64,000 nucleotides of DNA from Panax quinquefolius (lineage: Eukaryota; Streptophyta; Magnoliopsida; Apiales; Araliaceae), in contig CM035170.1 of NCBI GenBank assembly GCA_020205615.1, positions 44,579,807 through 44,643,806 on the forward strand, given 5' to 3'. The notes beneath the pieces were generated by a model, which had not been told where the DNA came from, did no database searches, and saw nothing but the letters and a program-made list of their open reading frames with translations. Of this stretch, positions 44,876-56,939 are shown piece after piece (within the stretch, counting starts at the first letter, position 1; each line of letters begins with the position of its first letter). The translations under genes and the position numbers were made by a program.

Positions 44876-47800
44876 TGTAAGGGCCCCAGATCCGGGTCCC
44901 AAATCACCACGGATCTGGTAAAATCATTCTACAACTATTACGGAAAATATAAACATAAATTATTTATACATTAAACTTTACACACTATTCCCCAAGGTCG
45001 AGAACCTACACATAATTCCTGAAACAAAATCCTATCTAATATACAATGTTATTGTCATACAATATTGTTATAATTTAGCTGCACATATAATCCAAAGCTG
45101 GACTTGTCTTGATCTTTTCCTGTATCCGACGTATTCGTCTTAATCTGCAATGTTTATCATGATATAGCAAGGGTGAGCAACAAGTTTGCCCAACAAGTAT
45201 AAGTTCAATAAATTAAGGATATATCATGATTGAAAGAATTTGAATAATAACTGGCTAAAATTCAACAATATAATTATGAACTAGCATGAACAAACTTTCA
45301 TAGCTGAACGAACAATGAACATAAACAAATATATATGAACCAGATGGCAATGAAGGTGATCAGCCTTTCATACCTGATGAGTACATGCAATATACATAGA
45401 GTGCCATTAAACAATTTATGGACATGGCAATCAGCAATGATTAACCACAAGTATAATTGAATGAAACAAGTTGAGGTCGAGTTAAAGAAAACTTGCATGT
45501 TTCGATGTTTACCGTTACACATTCAATTTAGCTTTGTCTGAATACCTAATATAGATAATACCGATCTCCAAATATTAGAATAATATCATCACTATTATAT
45601 ATAACCATAGAATAACCTAAACACATAACACATAACCCTATCAGTCTATAGAACACATAAAACCTAACCTCATGTCAAACTTTTACAGTTTGAGTCGAGT
45701 TTGGTACAATTTTGACATCCCGATTGCCTAATCGGACAAATATCGAGTTTAAGTTCAATTAAACTCTGCCTAAACACTTAACAATTATCTTAGATAATTA
45801 TATTATCAGTCAAAATAATTTTCTAAGTCTCATAATAATTTTTACATAATAATTATCCATTATCGTGTTTTTTCAATCATTACTATCATATTTATATGAT
45901 TTAAATACTTTAATCATATATATTATAAGTTTTTCTTTAACATATATAAGTCAAATACCAATCCAGCAACCCAGATTTGCAATCCAACAACCTGGATTCC
46001 AAATCGAGTATCTAGATGGCAAATCCAGTAAACAAAACTGCAATCCAGCAACTAGATTGCAATCCAGCAAGCTAGATTCAACATATTTTCAATTCAGTAA
46101 ACTGCTTTTCAATTCAGCAAGCTGGATTCATCAGATTTTTCAATTCAGCAAACTGGATGCATAAATTATTCAATCTAGCAAGCTGGATTCCATATCCTTT
46201 TAACAAAATTACCAAATCAGCTTATTTTTTTTTCTATCCTTTGTCCAAACACATATACATATATTTCATACAAAAAAAAAATTCCATAATTTTCCAACTT
46301 CCTTTAGTATTTTTCAAAAATTATTTTTACTGTGTAGCTTAAGAATTTAGCCCCATCATGCTCAACTCTAGAAATTCCCATCTCTTGACATAATCTTATA
46401 CGTGTTAACGTGAGCCTCCAGTTTAAATTTCGTGGCCATCGGAGTTATAGAACTCCGGTTATAGCGATTTTCGTCCAAAAACCCAAATATTGAAATAGTC
46501 ATAACTTGGTCATTTTAAGTCGAAATGAACTCAGTTTTGGACAGGAGGTACTTTATACCATATATTTTCATTTCACAAATGGCCGGAATTTATTTCATAA
46601 ATTAAGTGGCTGAAACAGCCCCTACAAATGTCTGGGCAATAGCTTTTTCTCCTTTTTCACTTTTTCGTGCTTTGTTAAAAATAGTCCATACGGAAATCTA
46701 CAATTCATTTTTCAGTGATTCCACTTGGAGATGTTAGAAAACTTATCATATTATCCTCCCAAATCTTTCCAGAATTTTTGAATGTCAGAAAAATGACGAA
46801 ACTACCCCTACCCTTGACTGTCCAAAACAGTCTGTTTTTCCTTAAAAGAAACGAAACTATTTGGAGTCTCTTACAGAAACGCTTGTATTACGAGATCTAC
46901 AACTCCGATTGAGGCCCAATCAGACTCGTTGGATCCGTATCTTCTTGAACTACAGTTTTAAGTTATCAAACACCAAAATCCAATCTATCTAAGTCCCGAA
47001 AATCAGGCCCAAAGTGACTGGTCAGCAAGGTTTTCGTCAACAGTTGGTTCATTTTCGCAGATTTGGGGTTCTTAACAGAAACGCTTATAAAACGAAATCT
47101 ACAAATTGTATTTAGGTCCAATAGGTATCGTTGGATTCGTACTTTCCCGAACTATAGTTTCCATATATTAAATACTCATCTAAATCATGAGTTTTTAAAG
47201 ATCCAAACCAAAATTTGTTTGGTTCATAAAGATCTAACAAAAGAGAGCACAAAAATTGAAAATTTTCAATTTCTTACTTTTTTCTTCTTGCATACCTTCT
47301 TGGTCCTTCAAAGTAGCTTATGAGTTTAAGTTTTATGAAGATCCAAGACCCAAACTAGACTTTCTATGGCTGCAAATTTCGGCAACCCCCTTTCTCTCTA
47401 TTATTTTGTTTTTCTTTTCTTAGCAACTTAGAAAGTGAGAGAGAAAATGAGAAAGAGAGAAGTGAAGAATTGGATTTTTGTTTAGTGTAATAATCCAAGG
47501 AATGTATCTACCCATTAGTTTACTTACTAGCCTTGGATTACTTGCATATGTGAATTAAAGTGTTGGGTTAATTTACCAAGTGACACATAGCTTGGAGTTG
47601 GTAGCTTATAACCAAAAATTGGGACAAGCTACTAAAATAAAATTCTTCTCCCCATTATGCCCCCTTAGGGGCTGGCTATTCCCCTCTTTATCTCCCCTTA
47701 TTGATTTATTTTTTATGTCAAATTAAGCTTAAACAAATGAGCAAAATACCCCTCTTCAAGTGGGCTAAGCTTGGGTCAATCTTTTAATTCTTTTGGGCTT

Positions 47801-48249
47801 CCAATTTAATTGTTTGGGCTAGGTAAACTAATATGACCCAAAACCTTAATTTTATTTTACCCTAATTAGTTACTTAGGGTTTCCATTCCATCAAAGTTGG
47901 AATTCAAAATGTTTGCTTTTATGCATTCAATCTCATAACCCAATGAGACATGTCTCAATTAGGTTTAAAATAATTAATAACTTGAGATAATAAAATTTAT
48001 CTCTTAGGTTAGTATAATCTTACATATTAACATTCTTTATTAGCACATAATCACATATATATTAGTATACACCAAACATATACACTTATACACTTAACCT
48101 TGTACGTCTTCACCAAAAAAATTTAAATCCATAAAAATCCTTCACAAAAATGTCATATTCATACACTTATTTTCTGTCTAGGTTTATTATTCAATCTTTA
48201 ATCTGTCATTTAAAATTTAAATAATTACCTAAATTCTCGTGTTGTCACA
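44876..48249 (-). mobile_element. Solo LTR, Tekay type, perfect TSD GCACA
   Basis: It starts TGTAAGGGCCCCAGATCCGG and ends CTCGTGTTGTCACA; 44,871-44,875 and 48,250-48,254 are both GCACA. At 3,374 bp it is in the size range of the related LTR at 13,997-17,132, with which it shares reverse-complement blocks at 45,130-45,250 and 45,350-45,380. At 45,960-46,200 an array of AAYCCAGCAAGCTGGATT-like units occurs. The interior has no gene. Read in its own sense (minus), the start is TGTGACAACACGAG. Confidence 0.85.
45958..46196. repeat. CCAGCAA-CTGGATT inverted-unit array in a solo LTR
   Basis: About nine units of roughly 22-35 bp share CAATCCAGCAACCTGGATT or variants (from about 45,960 to 46,190). 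Each unit is a short imperfect palindrome (AATCCAG...CTGGATT), so the array could form serial hairpins on either strand. The short frame across it is repeat translation. Confidence 0.75.
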
Positions 48250-48337
48250 GCACAAGTCACGTAAGATTTAGAATAACATCCAAATATTGTGCCAAAGATC
48301 AAGACTCCTTCCAGTTGTATATTAACATAGGACACAT
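48250..48337 (-). mobile_element. SIRE-like copia 3' LTR, piece 2
   Basis: This is an 88-bp island between the two solo LTRs. It begins with the right GCACA duplication and ends in CACAT, the left duplication of the next insertion. No other origin is apparent. Confidence 0.6.
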
Positions 48338-49138
48338 TGTAACAATCCAGATTTTTAATTTGTAATATTAAATATTTATTGAATTATATAAATATTTATT
48401 TGATGTGTTTATTGTTGAAATCGATGAAAAAAATATTTTATTGATGTGGTTAGTATTAGTAAATATTTATGAAGTAAATCTATTAGATAATATTCTAAAT
48501 TAAATTAATTGATAATTTAGAGAGTTGTAATATAACATGAGGTGTTATATTGTTGTTTTAATTTAATAATTTAAGTGGTGTTTTAAATTATTAATAAATT
48601 TATAATGAAATTATAATTTTATGATATTTGTTAAAGTGGAATATTTATTTAAAATATAGTATGTGTAATTAATTTATTTGATTAATCTTTGGATATGAAA
48701 TCGAATAAATAATATATGATTATGAATTATAAACTAAATTATTTACTAAAATAAATTAAAGGAGTTTAATGTAGTTTGGCCAAACAAGGCTTAAATATAT
48801 TAAGTCTTTAATTTTTAAAGAGTTTTGCCAAACAGAGCCTTATGGCTTTTGAATTTTTAAATTTTGAATTATAATAATATTAATAAAATAAATTAAAATG
48901 ATAAATAAAATATATTTATAATCTATATGTTTATTTTGTAACTGATATTCAAATTAGTATGCGTATTAAGGCCATATCGGTTACTTTATTTTACATATAC
49001 TTGTTATCAGTTATTGTTTTTGGCTTAAGCCTAAGAGGAGAATTCAGAGAACTTGAGAGAAAACCTTAAAATTTCTAAAGCAATTTCAGTTGATTGGCAA
49101 GGGTTATCTTAGCAAGTTGAAGGTATTTTCCATAATCT

Positions 49139-49197
<59 letters not shown>

Positions 49198-49507
49198 CTT
49201 ACAACATAACTTATATGATTTGTGAATTCGATTTTTGTTGAATTATTTCTATACAACCTGAATTGTGATGATTATATATGTTGGTTATGTTTGAGTTTGT
49301 ATGTAAACAAGAATTCGTATGTTAATCTCGTTTAAAAATAGGAAAAATAATGATAGTGTTTATATTTTTCATATGGCTCGTAAAAGTACCAATTTTCGTG
49401 GTTAATGTGTATGGTAAACTGTAAATTGAGTTTTGATTATGCTAGTTTGTTAAGAAACGAAGAGAACATAGTTTGAACGAAGTGATTCGATGTAGAATTG
49501 TAATCAC
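48338..49507 (+). mobile_element. Solo Tekay LTR, left half
   Basis: It starts TGTAACAATCCAGATTTTTA, similar to the LTR start at 13,261 (minus). It runs to about 49,507, where GTAATCACGTAG corresponds to GTAATAACCGTAG at 43,735 in the related LTR and a copia LTR begins. A (TA)26 run lies at 49,142-49,194. The LTR resumes at 58,798 and ends at 59,906; CACAT (48,333) and CACGT (59,907) flank the whole. No gene. Confidence 0.75.
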
Positions 49508-51361
49508 GTAGTATGCACACAAGCCCATCATGTTTGATGATAAAGCATATACTTTGTAACAATCTTATTCATTTATTAATAAAAAGTATTAATTTATTAA
49601 AGGCTTTTAATTATCTACATGATCTTTGTTTTATAATATGTGATAAACCCATAGTTTTAAGCAATGCTTTTAGAATAATGATGATGATCATTCTAATGAG
49701 ATCTAAATTCTTAGAAAGCTTAAAACTAAAATAGTTCCCAATCGTTGGATTACTAAATTGGGGATTAGTGAATCCGGATAGATTGAATACATCGTTCTTG
49801 CTCGTTGGATGAGGATGATTGATCTCATGATCATTTGTGTGGAACACTAAAAGCAAGTATGTAGGTGCTTATTAGAGAATAAGTTCCTTTGAGCATGGCT
49901 CATTAAGGAATACCTAATGGAGTTTTATTTGCTGTCGATAGGAATTCTGTAGTGATAGTAGTCTGAAGTGATCCTTGGACTTGAGATCATCATAGTATCT
50001 TGTGTATGATGAGTTATACTTTGACTTATTCCTTAAGACCCTTAGGGTATATCAAAGGGTATGCTTGGGTATAATAAGTTGTACATGGAGATAATGTATG
50101 ATCGATAAAGAATCTACCACTTCTAATAAAGAAGAAAAATGTCTATGTGATTCGATAAATGACAACCCGATAGTCCTTGGCGGCGAAATGAAATTAGAAA
50201 GGAGTTTCTAATTTGCATTATTTGAGTTATTGCATTTAAGAGTCGAAATACATATAATTAAATAAAATAAGACTTGTGATAATTCCATATGTCTTATATT
50301 TAATTGGGACATTGTATGGTGGAAGGATTGAATTGTGCACGGTAACTATTTACTCAAAGGTTCTTTAATGATTAATGTTGAAATCTATATTATCTGGAAA
50401 GTGCGTTGATCATTGGAGGCTTATCCTATTGTAGAATAAATATTATTTATTTAAATAAATTAATTATTTAATTTATTTATTTAAATAAGATTAGAATTGT
50501 TCTAATTGATTTATTCACAATAGGTTTAATATGGAGAACCTAAAGGGTCACACCATAAAAGGAAGAATAATTATTTAAGAAGTTAATGGCATAATCGTAA
50601 TAATATGTTAAGTATATTTAATTTAATCTATGGTGATAGAATAAATTAAATAGCTTAATATTATTATTTAATATTTTAGAAATATTAAATATAAATTAAT
50701 AAGAGGAGTCTTATTAATATTATTACAATTATTATTATTTTAATTTCTAAAAGAGTTTAGGAATTAATTTAATATAAATACTCTCATTTATTCCTAATTG
50801 GATTAGGAAGGAAAATTAATTAAAGGAGTTTAATTAATTATCCTAATAAGATTAGGGAGCTTAATTAATTAAAAGAATTTAATTAATTAAATAAAACCCA
50901 TTTCTTAATTGTTAAGGTGGGTTGCCCACATCTATAAATAAGAGAGTCTTATTATGGGTGGGTATGGGTTGTTGACTTTTTTCAACATCGTACATAATTC
51001 GATTGTTGGGAGAGTACACCTTTTCTATAGAGATAGAAAAACTAGGGTTAGCCATAACACCCATCTTCTTGAATTTTATTCTTCCTTGGTGGATCACCTC
51101 TGAGGCCAAACATTTGGGTGGCTAACGTTGATCGAAGGAAGGAACCAACCCGGTGGATTCAGTTGAGCGAAAAAGGATTTGGAGGTGAACTTGTACGAGG
51201 AAGCTTCGATCTTGAGGTATGATTTTATTCTTTATCTTTTCGTTTAATTAATAATTATGCATAAAGGGTGATCAAGGTTATATGGTTTGTAAATTTTTAA
51301 ACTCGATTTTACGCTTAGCACTTTTTATGCAATTTGATTGCGTTATGAATATTACAAACCT
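49508..51361 (+). mobile_element. 5' LTR of a complete-looking copia element
   Basis: It matches 56,940-58,797 along its whole length; differences are largely 1-3 base indels. It carries a TATA box at 50,932-50,940 and AT-rich TTAATTAAA repeats. It is followed by a primer-site-like GGTGGCATCGAGCC. The exact first base is uncertain by about 15 because AGTAGTATGCAC in one copy faces CGTAGTATGCAC in the other. Confidence 0.88.
50932..50940 (+). promoter_or_regulatory. TATA box of copia 5' LTR
   Basis: CTATAAATA follows GGGTTGCCCACAT and recurs in the 3' LTR at 58,357-58,365 in the same context. Confidence 0.55.
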
Positions 51362-51364
51362 AAC

Positions 51365-51383
51365 GGTGGCATCGAGCCAAACC
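51365..51383 (+). other. Primer binding site, degenerate tRNA-Met type
   Basis: GGTGGCATCGAGCCAAACC resembles TGGTATCAGAGCCA, the initiator tRNA-Met complement, and follows the LTR end ACAAACCTAAC. Mismatches may be natural or consensus errors. Confidence 0.6.
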
Positions 51384-51476
51384 TTTATCACGAATTATTA
51401 ATTGTTTTAATTTGATATGTATATTGATATGTGTTTAGAACAATTTAATTGGGCATAATTTTATTATATAAAATTT

Positions 51477-51519
<43 letters not shown>

Positions 51520-51846
51520 AAATTGATCGTGATCATGATGATGATTATTTTTTTGATGATTGGCTAATCATTTGAATCTTTATTTACGGAAATCAAAAAT
51601 CGCGGAAATCAAAATGTCATGGGTTTATTATTGGTATAATTGGTGGACTTGTCATGCAATGGAAATTAAGGCGTATGATTGATTAATGATTGAGTATACA
51701 AAATCGGATTTATATATATATAAATCGAAATACGTATAAATGTATATATATATATAAGGATAGATTAATAATTATAATCATTAATGATATGATAATATAA
51801 TGATTATATAATAATTATACGAAAATCAAAATATAATATTAATATA

Positions 51847-51879
<33 letters not shown>

Positions 51880-51895
51880 ATATATATTTATATAA

Positions 51896-51991
<96 letters not shown>

Positions 51992-53940
51992 TAAAAATTT
52001 ATTTTAATTTTAAAATAAAATTTTTATTTTAATTTTAAAATAAAAGGTTTATTTTAATATTAAAATAAAAAAGAGTTTATTTTAATTTTAAAATTAGATA
52101 TTATATATAATTATATAAATTGATTTTTATTTTAAAATAAAGTTTAATTTGAAATTTTATTTTTCTTTAAAATAAAAAGGTTATTTTGAATAGGAAAATA
52201 AAAAGGGTTTATTTAAATAAAGGAAATTATTTAGATATGAAATAAGATTTCATATTATTCAAAATAAAGGAGTTTATTTGTGAATAGGAAAAAAATCATG
52301 TTTTCCTTAAATAAAGGAGTTTATTTAGATATGAAATAAGATTTCATATTATTCAAAATAAAGGAGTTTATTTGTGAATAGGAAAAGAATATCAAGTGTT
52401 TCCTTTAATAAAAGATTTTTTTTTAAGATTTTACATTTGGATTCCATAATTAATTAAAATAAAAGAGTTTATTTTAATTAAAGATTTTTTTTATATATGG
52501 AATTGGATTCCATAATTAATTAAAATAAAGGAGTTTATTTTGATTAAAGATTTTGATTAAAATAAAATAGTTTATTTTATTCAAAATTGGATAAATTAAA
52601 ATAAAATAGTTTTATTTTGATTTAAATTTGGATTAAAATAAAGGAGTTTATTTTGATTCAAAATTGAATTTTATACTAACTAAATTTGCCCATTAAATGA
52701 TATCAATATATATATTAAATGTTTATTATTCATGAGATGAATGTTATTTATTGATCGTATGGTGATGTGTATGATAATAAATGGGATTGATTATGGACTA
52801 TTGACGATGCGATTGGATTTTATTTTAGTTGGATGCATGAATGTATGGGTTTTATTAAATGGGATTACTGCGTACCTCGTCTTCTCTAATTTTTTCTTAA
52901 TGTAAATTCTATCTCTCTCTATGTATGTACTTCCCTTGGCTGGCGATCGAGGTTTCTATTTATTTTAAATAGTTTTGTAATAGGAATAGTTAGAATTAAT
53001 TTTGAAAAATTGGAGATCGAGGACAGGGCGCTTGAAGACCCGTTTGTAATGGAGCTTGGGGTTTAAATGTAATAGTTATATTTAAATATTATTTCTTGCA
53101 CCCCTAGGGTTTGACCTTTTGGTTCACTTGGTGGCTCTAGTGAACGAACTAGAATAAAGTCCATAATCAATCAAGGGTAGAATATAGTATTCTATATAAT
53201 GCATGCTTATATATATATATTATATATTATTATGCAAACATGCTTCGCATGTTCATTAATATAATAGCGTATTTTATATATATATATAAATGCATGTAAA
53301 TTAAACAAGATGAGACAAATTAATAACAAACCCTCAATTTTTTATATTAAGTCTAAGCGTTCAAAGATATTTGGAATATCGAGCGTCGCCTTCTAGCATG
53401 ATAAAATTAATAGAGTATTAAATATTTAATATGAGTTTGTTGTGTCACCACAAAGTAAAGTATTAAGTATTTAAGATGTTAATTTATCACATTTGATGCT
53501 TATAAAGAAAATTGAACAATATTGTTTTGTTGTGTCACCACAAGGATGATATTTTCTTTTTGAATATATGGAGTGCTAGGTGGGACTTAACTTGGATAAT
53601 TTTGATTGGGATGTGCCACCACTTGATCAAAATAATCTAAGAGGCAAAATCTGAGGAGTTGCATAGTTGATGTAATTGACAAAAGTTGTCTACCTATTTA
53701 TTTATATATAGTTTGTTGTGTCACCACACGAGGCTATATACATTTGAAATGGGATCCTTATTCTCACTAGCAAATCTTTAATTAGATTTTGCCGAACTAT
53801 ATAAGTGAGGTAATATAGTTTGAAGAAAATAGTGGGAATACCAATTTAAAACAAGACCTAAATTATTTTGGTAATTAATAAAAGAATGTATGTTAAAATG
53901 TTGTTAATTACAAATTCATTTCTGAAATTTTACAATGTCT
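51384..53940 (+). other. Copia 5' leader, low complexity and hairpin-rich
   Basis: No ORF is seen for 2.5 kb. In order: poly-A (51,482-51,518), (TA)n tracts (51,845-51,990), an array of AAATAAA-GGAG-TTTATTT palindromes (51,990-52,660), and a four-copy TTGTTGTGTCACCACAA motif (about 53,437, 53,527, 53,606 and 53,712). A gag start lies after 53,940. Long non-coding leaders occur in several plant copia lineages. Confidence 0.65.
51990..52660 (+). repeat. Palindromic AAATAAAGGAGTTTATTT array
   Basis: The clearest copies are at 52,261-52,279, 52,309-52,326, 52,355-52,373, 52,456-52,475, 52,521-52,541 and 52,634-52,654, with at least six looser ones (AAAATAAA...TTTATTTT). Each is a perfect 7-bp stem with a 4-nt loop. 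A 94-bp unit containing two of them is duplicated in tandem (from 52,230 and 52,324). Confidence 0.8.
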
Positions 53941-54770
53941 AAAATTACTATCAACTGCGAAGCATATTAGATGCTAAATTAACGGGCCAAGAATTAAGCG
54001 GATTGGTTAAGGAATTTGAGAATAGTTCTCATGGTGAAAAGCTATCTTATGTCATATCGCTTTATCCTGCAATGGTTGCGAACAATGCCTCTGAGGAAGA
54101 GATTGCTACTTTTAGAAAGTGGCAAGATGATGCCACGATTAGCTCGATGCATCATGCTCGCATCCATGAAATGTTGAGCTTGACGTCGGCATGAAACTAT
54201 GGATGCTCCTACTATATTCCTGCACATCAGTAGTTGATGGTGAGGAAAGTAGGGGCCGATAGATATCGAGATATCTAAGGAGCTCTTAGATCTAGAATGG
54301 CCAATGGCACTATAAATGCAGACAAAAGTTCTTAACATAATCAATTTGATTGATCGATTAGGACAACGGGTTTTGTCATGGATGGAGAGTTGAGCGAAGA
54401 TTTGATCTTGCACTCACTCCGGACTCCTTTCACAATTGTTGTGAATTTTTCATATGAACAAGCTAGATATATCGGCCTCGTTTGATTTGCTTAACATGTT
54501 GAAAAATGTTGAGAGTCACTTTCAACCAAGAAAGATCAAGTCTTCTTGGTAGGGGCCAAAGGATCTTACGAAAGAAGAATGATTCAAAGAAGGTAAATAG
54601 AAAGGCAAAAACAAAGGATAATAAGAACAAAAGCGTCTGGATAGCAAAGGAGTTTGCTTCCACTACAATAAGCTGGACCTTTGGAAAGAAAGCTGCGAGA
54701 AGCATCTTGCGAGAGCTAACGAAAAAGCTTAGTGAAGTTTGGTTCAAATCTGATTTTGTTCATGATTGAA
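53941..54770 (+). pseudogene. gag: Copia gag, frameshifted
   Basis: GAG core of the UBN2 type: DWLRNLRIVL in one frame and ATFRKWQDDATISSMHH with RIHEML in the next, in the order usual for copia gag. After about 300 bp with stops, LNMLKNVESHFQPRK and a Lys-rich GKNKG stretch lead to a zinc knuckle at about 54,652-54,710 reading VCFHYNKLDLWKESCEKH. In it the second Cys and the His are replaced by Tyr and Leu. Frame changes are single-base. It could be a decayed gene or a good gene with consensus errors, since the LTR pair shows the same kind of indels. Confidence 0.75.
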
Positions 54771-56924
54771 AATAAATTTTCTTTAAATCGAAGTTTCTAC
54801 TTGGGTATTGGATCTGACTTTGGTTATCATAAATATAGATTTATGAAGGACCAAGCAAGCAGTAAAAGCTAAACAAATATAAGTAATCCTATGTGTGGGA
54901 AATGAAGCAAAGGTTGCTTTGCATTAGCCGTAGAAACTTATAGTTTAGCAATGCTACTGAGCAAATCTATTAAGTCGATAAGTTGTTATTGTATTCCAGT
55001 TCTTGTTAAAAATATTATTTCCATTTTATTGTTGGACAATAAATCTTTGGTATTATAATTAAGAACAATTGTTGTTCTATTTATAATAATAATGTTTTGT
55101 ATAGAGCTGGAATATTACTTAATAAATTTTGTATACTTGACTTACGTGAAAATAATTTTGCAAATTGAACAAATTAGTATAAGAAAAGGAGATGATCATT
55201 CAAAGAGTTGAATGTATGTATTTTTCTTTGAATACAAGTGTGAATTATTTGAAAGGTTCAAAGAATTGAAGTGAAACAAATTGACAATGTATTAAGATTC
55301 TTTGATTAGATCGAGAATAAATACTTGTCTGATAAGTTTCTAGATCATCTCAAATGGTTTTCTCATAATGGACACATCGATCTGTGATAATTGATTGATG
55401 TATCTGAATGAAAAATCATACCTTGTTGGACATGATGCGGTCCATAATGATTTTCTGAACATTCCGGTATCCTTACAGGATAATGTCCTAGAAATGGCTG
55501 CATATCTCTGAAAATGGTAACCTCAAAATCCATTTGAAGACTCCATAAAAGTTATGGATGGGAGGATTCTAATCTTAAGTATGTTAAGATAAGGGTTGTC
55601 GACTTATGTGAAAAGGTTTGAAAGGATAAGCTTGGGACAAGATTTGACATATGTCTGATTTGTGGGACATCCTAAAGTAAGTTTAGGGTATATGTTCTAT
55701 AATCCTACTTAGCAAAAGGTGTTTGTTGCGAAACACGCTTTATACAAGATAAAGGTGTTTATCATTGAAAGGGCTAGTGGGAGGATAATAGATCTTGAAA
55801 AGTTCAAGAACCACAAAACACTATAAATCGAATAAGAGGAACACATAGATAGACCTATTGTACCTGGCCAAATAAATAAATGCGGAATAGTACAAGATAC
55901 CTAGGAGGTATGGATTCATCATGGATGATGATGATGAAGTCTGTTACATCATAGAAGATGATGATCGAGAGTTACATACGATGAGGTAAGAGTTCTAGTG
56001 TGTTTTATCAAAAGGAACCTTGATTAGGGGGAGCGTCGTGACATTCCTAATATTATATGTTGATATACTACGGATGAGGAATGACATACCAATGCTACAA
56101 TGATCGATAAAGATAAAGTTGTCTAAACATTCCTCCATGAATGATTTGGAAGAGTATCTTAATTGGGGATATAAATCTATATAGATAGATTTAAGAGGAT
56201 GCTCGACTTAACCCGAGGAACGTATATTCATTTGATGCTAAAATCGTTTAGCATGGCAAACTCAAGAGATGTCTCATGTTGATGAGCTATGGGTGTATCT
56301 CTCTTAATAGTCCCCATAGACTCCAAAGAAGAGAGATCGCATGAGTGACATCATGTATGCAATGAAATATCTGAGACACGATGTTGATCGGTCGTATTAT
56401 GGAGAAGTTCACTATGTAAGTCGATGAAAAACATCTTAAAGTTCTTAGCAAGCACTAAGGATGTGATCATATTCATGGTGGGTCTAAATTAAAACTAGAG
56501 GGCTTATGAGACTCAAGTTTTTCGAGACGAGACCAAGATGACGAAAAAATCCACTTTAAGGTAAAGTGTTACCTTGAGCAGTGGTGCGATGAATTGGAAA
56601 GGTTCCAAACAATGAAAAGAGTTCTTTGGTTTAGTGATAAAGACAAAGTATATAGCTATAAATGAAGGCTGCAAGTTGATTGTTTGGATTAAAAGTTCAT
56701 TCTGAGACTAGGAATAGTTCTAAGTCTCATCTTGGATCTAAACATGTGTTGTGGCACTTTCATTTGATTATTAGAATCATTGAAAGATGGGAAATCACTA
56801 TAGAGATAGTGGACTCTCATGAACAACATTACATATCCATTAACTAAAAGCTTATCCAACGGCGGGGATAATCGTCACTTAGAGAAGAAAAGAGTATGAG
56901 ATACCATGACGATTGGCTTTAGTG
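54771..56924 (+). pseudogene. pol: Copia pol: protease, integrase, RT/RNase H remnants
   Basis: Recognisable pieces occur in three frames. A protease-region strand (LLKILFPFYC, matching VKNIISIS-type blocks) lies near 54,990. Integrase core and tail (YLSDKFLDHLK near 55,330; VLEMAAYL near 55,485; GYMFYNPT and QKVFVAKHALYK at 55,687-55,755; IIERASGRIIDLE at about 55,761) follow. A short RT remnant (LILYVDIL near 56,053, a YVD without its second D) comes next, then YAMKYLRHDV (about 56,357), VTLSSGAMNWKGSKQ and IAINEGCKLIVWIK (56,570-56,695) of RNase H, and a C-terminal YPLTKSL near 56,840. RT is much reduced compared with a usual copia domain. Breaks are stops plus frequent single-base shifts. 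Confidence 0.75.
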
Positions 56925-56939
56925 CAAGTGGGAGATTGA
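56925..56939 (+). other. Polypurine tract of copia element
   Basis: GCAAGTGGGAGATTGAAA is the typical plant copia junction (AAGTGGGAGATTG) between the interior and the 3' LTR. It puts the LTR start within a few bases of 56,937. Confidence 0.75.

Noticed and set aside
51845..51990. Long (TA)n tract as a scaffold attachment or origin signal
   Set aside because: Simple microsatellite expansion explains it and no further signal was visible.
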